Of a stretch of 11,710 nt of DNA, positions 1 through 6,265 are shown piece by piece. Each line of letters begins with the position of its first letter. Position 1 is the stretch's first letter. The position numbers were made by a program, and so were the translations under genes. The stretch comes from Planctomycetaceae bacterium UBA2972 (lineage in GTDB: Bacteria > Planctomycetota > Planctomycetia > Pirellulales > Pirellulaceae): NCBI GenBank assembly GCA_002348315.1, contig DEAW01000217.1, positions 23,764 to 35,473 on the forward strand, in the 5' to 3' direction. The notes under the pieces are model-generated. The model ran no database searches, was not told where the DNA came from, and saw only the letters and a program-made list of their open reading frames with translations.

Positions 1-443
1 TCGACTTCGAGTGTTTCTGTAGGAGTGATTTCCACCGGTTCATCAATTGGATCGGTTAAATCATCAACGATTTCTTCAATCAAATCGTTCTTGGTCATCA
101 CTGACGTCAGCGACGGCATTTCTTCAACAGGTGAAACCAAAACCATTAATCCCATAATGACCAGTATGACCGTATGCACAGCCAGGCTAAACATCCAACT
201 GGGGACAGCCTGAAACAGCAGAAAGCTACTGCCATGAGCGGACCCCATGTCATCAGCCGGGTCCTCCGCCGGATTACTATGTGCAGCCGTGGCGGCAGGA
301 GCAGCGGCGGGTACAGAGGAGGCAACCGGAGCGGCGGTTGGCTGCGATACTTCTGCGGCAGGAGCTGCTTTAGGAACAGCCGGCGGAACTTGGGGTACCT
401 GGCCATCATTTATATTTTGATTTGGATCGTTAGCTTCTGACAT
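1..443 (-). CDS. Membrane-anchored Pro/Ala-rich protein, 5' part only
   Basis: The 5' part of a gene that runs off the left edge; 147 residues are visible with no stop. The start is the ATG at 443-441, preceded by an AGGA-type ribosome site about 8 nt upstream. Residues 1-75 are hydrophilic and low in complexity, with a Pro/Ala-rich stretch at about 15-55. Residues 76-82 (LFQAVPS) lead into one hydrophobic segment at about 83-104, and an acidic stretch follows (EEIVDDLTDP, 123-132). This predicts a cytoplasmic N-terminal tail, one transmembrane helix and a body outside the membrane. From memory, planctomycetes have many large proteins that begin this way (xxPSWxxSLxVH followed by a hydrophobic run), some carrying VWA or squalene-cyclase-type repeats further on; which applies here cannot be told. 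A TonB/TolA-like reading is possible but unsupported. It is transcribed divergently from rpmG. The reading frame is secure, the function unknown. Confidence 0.75.
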   Translation of the reverse strand, partial: MSEANDPNQNINDGQVPQVPPAVPKAAPAAEVSQPTAAPVASSVPAAAPAATAAHSNPAEDPADDMGSAHGSSFLLFQAVPSWMFSLAVHTVILVIMGLMVLVSPVEEMPSLTSVMTKNDLIEEIVDDLTDPIDEPVEITPTETLEV

Positions 444-846
444 ATTCTCTGTCCTTATTGAGTCTGCATTAACCGCATGAACTCAACTATTAATCTGCGC
501 ACCTAAGACGCAATACAGCGATTCTCTCCTTTAAAACTATCGGATACTCAGGAAAAATCAAGCATTACATTTTCAATCTAATGAGAGGTTGAACACTATA
601 AAATCAAGGAATTCTGCTCCACCAGTGACAAATCAGCTAATGCTCATGTCAGATTAATGACAACCGGTACACTTTGACCGGGAAGACAGTTGAGCATGCG
701 ACGCCCTAAACTCGGTTAAAATCCCTGAAATAGCCCGTTGTCAAACGTTGGTAGGCACGGCTAAAATAGTTCCTTTAACGGAAAAATCACTCGCAGCATT
801 GAAGTGGATACAATCCTGATACCAATCCAACAGATAGGATGCCCCC
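444..846. other. Divergent intergenic spacer, no gene
   Basis: This 403-bp spacer lies between the minus-strand membrane protein and plus-strand rpmG. I found no convincing ORF with a ribosome site, no tRNA-like T-arm and no direct repeat array. It holds a promoter candidate for rpmG at 738-767. An inverted repeat, TTGAGT (458-463) with ACTCAA (481-486), lies just upstream of the ribosome site of the minus-strand gene, so it would form a hairpin in that gene's leader. The rest is AT-rich with nothing recognised. Confidence 0.6.
738..767 (+). promoter_or_regulatory. Candidate sigma70-type promoter of rpmG
   Basis: A -35 hexamer TTGTCA (738-743) and a -10 hexamer TAAAAT (762-767) are separated by 18 bp. 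Each differs from consensus at one position. Transcription would start near 775, giving a leader of about 70 nt before the rpmG ATG at 847. This is a pattern match only; planctomycete promoters are poorly characterised. Confidence 0.45.
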
Positions 847-1014
847 ATGGCAGGTCGAAGTAAGAAAAAGGCTGAAACAATTTTTCTCGTTTGCGAAGAA
901 ACCGGCGATTACAATTACGCCATGAAACGCAAACCAGGCGGTGAAAAGCTGAGTCTGAAAAAATACAGCCCTCGACTGCGTCGTCACACGACACACGTCG
1001 AAAAGAAGAAGTAA
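847..1014 (+). CDS. rpmG: 50S ribosomal protein L33, zinc-ribbon-less form
   Basis: A 55-residue basic protein of the normal L33 length, structural in the large ribosomal subunit near the E site. The recognisable core runs from TIFLVCEETGDYNY (11-24) through KRKPGGEKLSLKKYSPRLRRHT (27-48, split here as KRKPGGEKL and SLKKYSPRLRRHT) to a lysine-rich tail. The start ATG has AGGA at 836-839, seven bases upstream. L33 comes in a form with four zinc-binding cysteines (two CxxC pairs) and a form without them. Here only Cys16 remains of the first pair, and the second pair reads SPRL, so a zinc ribbon cannot form. It is not linked to secE/nusG or tRNA-Trp as in many bacteria. A hairpin terminator follows at 1104-1139, so it is probably transcribed alone, ahead of recJ. 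Whether this is the only L33 of the genome cannot be seen. Confidence 0.93.
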   Translation: MAGRSKKKAETIFLVCEETGDYNYAMKRKPGGEKLSLKKYSPRLRRHTTHVEKKK

Positions 1015-1103
1015 GTCGAACGAATCGGCTTTGCAGTTTCCCCATCGTGGCTCAATGCGCCACTGACACCGGTAAACTGAATCATTAAAAAAAAGAGGCG
1101 AAC

Positions 1104-1139
1104 AGGTTCATGACTGGCTAAACTAGTCCTGAACCTTTT
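1104..1139 (+). terminator. Probable intrinsic terminator after rpmG
   Basis: AGGTTCA (1104-1110) pairs with TGAACCT (1130-1136). After one T/C mismatch the stem continues with GACT (1112-1115) against AGTC (1125-1128), leaving a 9-nt loop. Only four T residues (1136-1139) follow, so termination may be partial and some read-through into recJ is possible. Confidence 0.5.
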
Positions 1140-1197
1140 CTAATGGTCTCAACAGATTCTACTAAACAACGCATTCAAGGCACGGACGGGTTGAAGC

Positions 1198-2952
1198 ATG
1201 CAAAAACGCTGGAGAATTCTCCCCTTTGACCCTGATCAGGTTGAGCAACTCGAATCACGTGCCAATGTCCCCACGGTTGTCGCTCAGTTATTACTCAATC
1301 GTGGCATTCAAAGCCCGGACGAGATTGCTTCCTTTCTGGACACCAAACTCAGTGACCTGCGTCCTCCGGAAGACCTTCCCGGGATCACCGCTGCCAGTGC
1401 ATTGATCTATCAGGCCGTCAAAGATCAAAAACGAATCCTGATCTATGGCGACTATGATGCTGATGGAATGACGGCCTCTGCTATTCTCTTTCGGTGTCTG
1501 ACCATTCTTCAAGCGAACGTCACCTACTTCGCTCCCAATAGAATATCCGACGGTTATGGACTGAACGCCGATCAGATCAAACGTCATCACGAGCAGGGAG
1601 TGGAGTTGATTATTTCAGTCGATTGTGGAATCGCCAACGCGGATGAAATTGACATTGCTAAACAACTGGGGCTTCAGGTGGTGGTTACCGATCATCACGA
1701 ATTTGGAGATCGTCTTCCCAATGCGGATGCCATCGTACATCCCCGCTTGCCTGAAACGGATTATCCTTTTGGCGGTTTGTGCGGAGCCGGTGTCGCATTG
1801 AAACTAGCCTGGGCACTCTGCCAACTCGACAGCGAAGCCACTCGGGTAAAACCGGCTCATCGGGACTTCCTGATGATGGCGGTCGGGATTGCGGCGATAG
1901 GAACGGTAGCCGACGTGGTACCACTACAGGACGAGAATCGCATCATCGTGACGCACGGACTGCGGTCGTTAAAGCACCAACCTCCACTCGGACTAGCTGC
2001 TCTAATGAAGCTGACCGGGTTGTCCGCCAAACGCCAATTCGATGCGCAGGACATCGGTTTTAACATAGGTCCCCGATTGAATGCAGCAGGCCGCCTGGGC
2101 CAGGCGCCTTTGGGAGTGGAATTACTGGTTACCGAGAATGCTCAGCGTGCTCAGGAACTTGCTGACTACCTCGACAATCTCAATAACGACCGCAAGAAGA
2201 TTGAACGCAGTATTAACCTGGCAGCCGCCAAGCAAATCAAAGAAAAGTACAGCGTGGAAAACGATCCGGCGTTTGTACTGGCCGGACATGGATGGAATGC
2301 AGGAGTGATTGGGGTGGTCAGTGGCCGGCTTGCCGAAAAGTATGGCCGCCCGGTCATCTTGATCGCGTTGGATCAAATGGGCGTCAAACCGGGTATCGGT
2401 TCAGCTCGCAACGGTGGGATAGGCAACCTGCATGAAGCCTTGCAGCACTGCACTGAACATCTGGTCAAACATGGGGGACACGCCGCTGCTGCCGGACTCA
2501 CGGTGGAAGAGAATCAAGTGGATGCCTTTCGCTCGGCCTTCTGCGAATACATTCAGGAAAGCGTGACCGAAGAAGACCGCCTGGTCGAAGTCGTGATCGA
2601 CGCTGAAGTTCCACTGAGTCAGCTAACCACCCAAACGATTGTTCACATACAACAGCTGGCACCGTTTGGTGCCGCAAATCAGGCTCCCATTCTTTGTGCC
2701 AGCAATGTCGATATCGTGAAAGGCTCGGCCAAACGCATGGGGGGTGGTGAACGTCATCTCAGCGTTAAAGTGGCTCAGCATGGAAAGACGCTACGCGCTG
2801 TCGCTTTTGGGCAGGGAGACTGGGCCGAAGAGCTCGATCAGGTCGAAGGTCAGATCGACGTGGTCTTTAAACCCGTGATTAATGAATTTCGCGGCCAACG
2901 CAATGTGGAACTGCACCTAGAAGACTGGCGACAGATTACTCAGCCCGCTTAA
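1198..2952 (+). CDS. recJ: Single-stranded-DNA-specific 5'-3' exonuclease RecJ
   Basis: RecJ degrades single-stranded DNA 5' to 3', using Mn/Mg, in RecF-pathway recombination and mismatch or excision repair. The 584 residues match the usual bacterial length of about 560-580. The DHH phosphoesterase core shows GDYDADG (84-90), DCG (142-144), the signature DHH (165-167), TVADVVPL (236-243) and GPRLNAAGRL (291-300). The DHHA1 domain follows with GHGWNAGVIGVVSGRL (363-378), GSARN (401-405) and HGGHAAAAG (425-433). The C-terminal 120 residues fit the OB-fold of RecJ. All metal-binding motifs are intact, so it should be active. The start is firm: an in-frame TGA lies immediately upstream at 1192-1194. 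No strong Shine-Dalgarno sequence precedes the ATG. No clear promoter is seen in the short gap after the rpmG terminator. The stop codon is the first part of its own terminator stem and overlaps the stop of the opposing protease gene. Confidence 0.97.
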   Translation: MQKRWRILPFDPDQVEQLESRANVPTVVAQLLLNRGIQSPDEIASFLDTKLSDLRPPEDLPGITAASALIYQAVKDQKRILIYGDYDADGMTASAILFRCLTILQANVTYFAPNRISDGYGLNADQIKRHHEQGVELIISVDCGIANADEIDIAKQLGLQVVVTDHHEFGDRLPNADAIVHPRLPETDYPFGGLCGAGVALKLAWALCQLDSEATRVKPAHRDFLMMAVGIAAIGTVADVVPLQDENRIIVTHGLRSLKHQPPLGLAALMKLTGLSAKRQFDAQDIGFNIGPRLNAAGRLGQAPLGVELLVTENAQRAQELADYLDNLNNDRKKIERSINLAAAKQIKEKYSVENDPAFVLAGHGWNAGVIGVVSGRLAEKYGRPVILIALDQMGVKPGIGSARNGGIGNLHEALQHCTEHLVKHGGHAAAAGLTVEENQVDAFRSAFCEYIQESVTEEDRLVEVVIDAEVPLSQLTTQTIVHIQQLAPFGAANQAPILCASNVDIVKGSAKRMGGGERHLSVKVAQHGKTLRAVAFGQGDWAEELDQVEGQIDVVFKPVINEFRGQRNVELHLEDWRQITQPA

Positions 2953-5900
2953 CGCTGAGGCGTTTTTTTAGTTCCCGGTCGTACGGGATATGGAGGTGGT
3001 TGAGGCAGCTTCACAGGATCTTCTTTCATCCTCTTTTGGAGATATTTGATAGCCGCTTCCAATTGCGCATCTTTCCCCTGGTACGTGGCGTGCGGAAGAT
3101 TGTCCACGACAATATCCGGATCGACACCATGTCCTTCAATTAACCATTGCCCTTCAGGACCGAAGACTCCTGATTGAGCGGCCGAGGCATACCCGTTGTC
3201 CACAAGACGGTTGTTAATACTCAACCAAATCTCGCCTCCCCACGTTCTCGTGCCAATCACGACACCATATCCCAGACGTCGAAACCCTTCGGCAAATGCT
3301 TCTCCGTCAGAAGCCGTCTTTTCATTACATAGCACCACCATGTGACCACGGAATGCATACTGCATATTCCAATAGGGCTTCCCTACTCGCGGCTGCCAGT
3401 AGAACCATGCCTGACGTCCTAGCTTTTCCAAAATCCAGCTGTCGATATTACCTCCCCGGTTGTGCCGAACATCTACAATTAAAGCCGGCCGATTATAAAT
3501 CGGGTAAAACTCTCTGGTCCATTCTGCAATGTTGTCTTTTCCCATTGCTCGCAAATGCACATAGCCAATCTGATTGTCAGAGGCCTCGTCAACAGCCAAA
3601 CGGCGTGAGTATTCCCACTGGTGGTATCGCAAATCCGATTCCCGGGACATCGAAATCGGCTTCACAATCACTCGCCGCTCCGACTCCGCTTCCGGTTCCA
3701 GCACTTCCAGTAACACCTGCCGTCCCACCTGCTCAAGCAAAAGCTCGTTGATATGACCGACATGATTCACATCCACTCCATTGACTTTGCGAATCACGGT
3801 TTTTACTGGCAACCGCACATCGGGATGTGCAAGTGGCGAAAGTTTCTCCGGATAGTCCGGGTCTGACTTGTAAATATGATCAACCACATAGCCTTGACGA
3901 TCGGCATCGTAACGCAACACCGCCCCCAGAGAGGCAACATCAACGGACACACCGTCGGTTCGTCGCTTTCCACCTCGCACATAGATATGCAATGCCTCCA
4001 GTTCACCCACCATTTGCTCAATCAAAGCATTCAACTCGGAACGATCGGTAACGCGATCCACTAGCGGTAGATGTAGCTCCAGTACCTTTTCCCAATCAAC
4101 GCCATGTAAGTTGGGGTCATAAAAGTAATCGCGTTCTAATCGCCAGGCATCGATCAACATTTGTTTCCAACGTTGAACCGGGTCGATCGAAAATCGAACA
4201 TCTCGCATCGAGACTTGCTGGTCCGAATTGCCTGCTGACCTGCCATTGGCTGCAAAGACAAAAAACTGCTCTGATTTGAACAGCACAATATGTTTCGTAT
4301 TCGGTGTCATTTGATATGAATCAACCGAACTGGCAACGGTGGTTTCGTCACCATCAAATTTTCGCTCGCGCGACTTCAGTGAACTCGACTCCGAAGTCCC
4401 CTTAGTCGAGCGAATCCAATATAAGTGCGAATCTGTTACGTTTAAGTCGCTGTAATTTCCCGGAGCGATCGCCAGGCGACGGATACGACTGGTGATCCCA
4501 TCAAAATCAATCTCGACTTTGATGGCCCCTTTCTCATCTCCCTTATCGTCATCATTCCCGCCGTTTGACTCGGCAGTATCCATCGTCAATTCATTAGGTT
4601 CACGGAAGGGAGAGGGAGTATTCGGTTGTAACGCCAGTTCATAAATCAGTGTGGTCCTGTCGAAGTACGGTTCCGGCTGTCGGGAACCCCAGGGACTCGA
4701 CACAGAGGATTCCAAATGACGATCTGATAGGTAATAGAGAAACTTTCCATCGGGACTCCAGGCCGGGTCAAAACTGTCTGCCCGATCTGTCGTTACGGGA
4801 TGACTTCGCCTGGAATCAGCCGACCAAATCTGAATTTGTTCCGTCCAATTCTCTGCCGACTGCACATAGGCGAGCCACCGACTGTCCGGAGACCATTTTA
4901 GATCTGAAAAATTCCCGTAGTCTGAAACACCAATACGATGCTGACGACCATTGGCCGTTTCGACCACCCACAAATGATGGTTCTTGTCTGTATAAGCCAG
5001 CCATTTTCCATCTGGAGAGACCGTTGGCCGAAAGCGAAAAATCCGACCATTGTCTGTAAGCTGTTTACGATCCGATAAACCATCAATCGGTAAAGACCAC
5101 AATTCGTATTCGCCGGACTGATCCGACAACGCCAAAACCGATTGCTGATTAGGCAAACTAACAAGTGACCTGTATCGAGCAGACGTATCAGGTGTTAGAT
5201 GCACTGTACGCCCACGTTTAACAGGCACGGAAAATACATTGCCATCCACACTGACAAACAGCTTTTTACCGTCGTTGCTTAAGCTATAAGAGCTGAGGAA
5301 ATCCATCGGATTATCGGCCCAGACTTTACGCCGCTGTTCAAAATCCGAGGACAACGTGATTGGCACTAACTCGTTTTTACCGGTCGCTATGTCAAAGATC
5401 CGTACATCCGCTCCCCATTGGTAAACGATCCGTCCTGCCTGTTGATCAGGTTGCAGGCAGTCAAATCCCTGATGTTTGGTATGCTGTTTGAGATCACCAC
5501 CGTTGAGATCCATCGACCAAAGATTCATCGTGCCGTCCCGGTCGCTATTGAAGTAAACCCGTTGGTCATAAATCATCGGGGATCGACTTGTACCGGTATA
5601 ATCGGCCGTCAAGGCAACAGCTTCTTGTTGACCATCAAGATACTTCCACAATTGTTCAACGGATCCTCCGTGATACCGTTTTGTACTCGAACCTTGTTTC
5701 GCTAATCGAGTAAACACCAAACCAGGTTGCCCTGTTAGCCAGTCGGCCTGTGCTGCCTGGTGTAATTCCACCCGCTCCACCGCACGTGTTTCGGGGTGCA
5801 CCAGAACAAGCTGTGTGTTCGGCAAAGTCGAATAGTGCCGGGTTGCATAGCAAACTCGACCATCCGGAGTCCAGCCAATCGTTCTAGCCGACTCACCATC

Positions 5901-6221
5901 GTAGGTTAAACGCCGGGGAAGACCGCCGGTAATTGGGATGACGTAGACTTCAATGGGCCCTTCATACGATGCGGAATAAGCTACCCATTTTCCGTCCGGA
6001 GAAATCGATGCGTGCTGCTCCTGTTCCAGATGAGTGGTCAGTCGGGTCGCCTGAGGATTACCGAGTGTTACCTTCCAAAGATCCCCTTCGGCAGTAAACA
6101 CAATCGTGTCTTCGTGAATCGCCGGATAGCGAAAATACCCAATCGTCTGTGCAGAGACGGACGATGGCACCACAATCCCAAACGAAATCAAAAGTAAAAA
6201 ACTAAACATATGTTTTGACAT
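2949..6221 (-). CDS. Exported tricorn-like S41 protease with PD40 propeller and PDZ domain
   Basis: A 1090-residue protein with the tricorn protease layout, predicted to be exported and to cut peptides. Residues 1-24 are a Sec signal peptide with likely cleavage VSA|QT. Residues 27 to about 505 hold PD40/TolB-like propeller repeats, with SPDGKW at 74-79 and 402-407 and WSPDGKF at 488-494. An acidic, Gly-rich insert (about 550-565) comes before a second, less clear propeller region. The tricorn core domain starts near 680, a PDZ domain spans about 755-850 and the S41 fold about 880-1040. By comparison with tricorn, the nucleophile is Ser971 (TASDGE), with His745 (LEALHIYV) and Glu1029 (IEGHGVDPD). 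The serine beside the catalytic histidine in tricorn is Leu744 here, so activity may be altered. Archaeal tricorn is cytoplasmic; this one has a signal peptide. The ATG at 6221 has GGGGTG about 5 nt upstream. It lies 44 bp behind the CehA-like gene, probably in the same transcript. No intrinsic terminator is seen on this strand. Confidence 0.9.
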   Translation of the reverse strand: MSKHMFSFLLLISFGIVVPSSVSAQTIGYFRYPAIHEDTIVFTAEGDLWKVTLGNPQATRLTTHLEQEQHASISPDGKWVAYSASYEGPIEVYVIPITGGLPRRLTYDGESARTIGWTPDGRVCYATRHYSTLPNTQLVLVHPETRAVERVELHQAAQADWLTGQPGLVFTRLAKQGSSTKRYHGGSVEQLWKYLDGQQEAVALTADYTGTSRSPMIYDQRVYFNSDRDGTMNLWSMDLNGGDLKQHTKHQGFDCLQPDQQAGRIVYQWGADVRIFDIATGKNELVPITLSSDFEQRRKVWADNPMDFLSSYSLSNDGKKLFVSVDGNVFSVPVKRGRTVHLTPDTSARYRSLVSLPNQQSVLALSDQSGEYELWSLPIDGLSDRKQLTDNGRIFRFRPTVSPDGKWLAYTDKNHHLWVVETANGRQHRIGVSDYGNFSDLKWSPDSRWLAYVQSAENWTEQIQIWSADSRRSHPVTTDRADSFDPAWSPDGKFLYYLSDRHLESSVSSPWGSRQPEPYFDRTTLIYELALQPNTPSPFREPNELTMDTAESNGGNDDDKGDEKGAIKVEIDFDGITSRIRRLAIAPGNYSDLNVTDSHLYWIRSTKGTSESSSLKSRERKFDGDETTVASSVDSYQMTPNTKHIVLFKSEQFFVFAANGRSAGNSDQQVSMRDVRFSIDPVQRWKQMLIDAWRLERDYFYDPNLHGVDWEKVLELHLPLVDRVTDRSELNALIEQMVGELEALHIYVRGGKRRTDGVSVDVASLGAVLRYDADRQGYVVDHIYKSDPDYPEKLSPLAHPDVRLPVKTVIRKVNGVDVNHVGHINELLLEQVGRQVLLEVLEPEAESERRVIVKPISMSRESDLRYHQWEYSRRLAVDEASDNQIGYVHLRAMGKDNIAEWTREFYPIYNRPALIVDVRHNRGGNIDSWILEKLGRQAWFYWQPRVGKPYWNMQYAFRGHMVVLCNEKTASDGEAFAEGFRRLGYGVVIGTRTWGGEIWLSINNRLVDNGYASAAQSGVFGPEGQWLIEGHGVDPDIVVDNLPHATYQGKDAQLEAAIKYLQKRMKEDPVKLPQPPPYPVRPGTKKTPQR
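2951..2969 (+). terminator. Intrinsic terminator of recJ, inside the opposing gene
   Basis: AACGC (2951-2955), loop TGAG and GCGTT (2960-2964) form a five-pair stem, followed by an uninterrupted T run to 2969. The stem begins within the recJ stop codon (2950-2952). Read on the other strand, the same bases encode the last residues of the protease (KKTPQR and stop). There is no T run on the minus-strand side, so it would act only on recJ. Confidence 0.65.
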
Positions 6222-6265
6222 AACTACACCCCGGAAAGAGATACATGAATTCTATTTAGCAGTGG

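Noticed and set aside
174..440. Plus-strand open frame of 88 codons
   Set aside because: It is antisense to the membrane-anchor gene, is rich in Arg/Gly/Ser as expected from a shadow of Pro/Ala-rich codons, and the minus-strand frame has a ribosome site, a clear hydrophobic helix and a plausible family pattern.
444..846. tRNA gene upstream of rpmG, as in the rpmG/secE/nusG regions of other bacteria
   Set aside because: I found no T-arm-like GGTTCGA box, no matching acceptor stem and no cloverleaf.
761..1045. Minus-strand open frames of 94 and 69 codons
   Set aside because: They are antisense to rpmG, whose L33 sequence is unmistakable; the minus-strand proteins show no sensible composition or ribosome site.
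3296..3751. Plus-strand open frame of 151 codons within the protease gene
   Set aside because: The opposite frame encodes the conserved PDZ and S41 domains with catalytic motifs; this frame is low-complexity Ala/Pro near its end and has no ribosome site.
4649..5059. Plus-strand open frame of 136 codons within the protease gene
   Set aside because: It is a shadow of the PD40 repeats on the minus strand and shows no recognisable domain or start signal.
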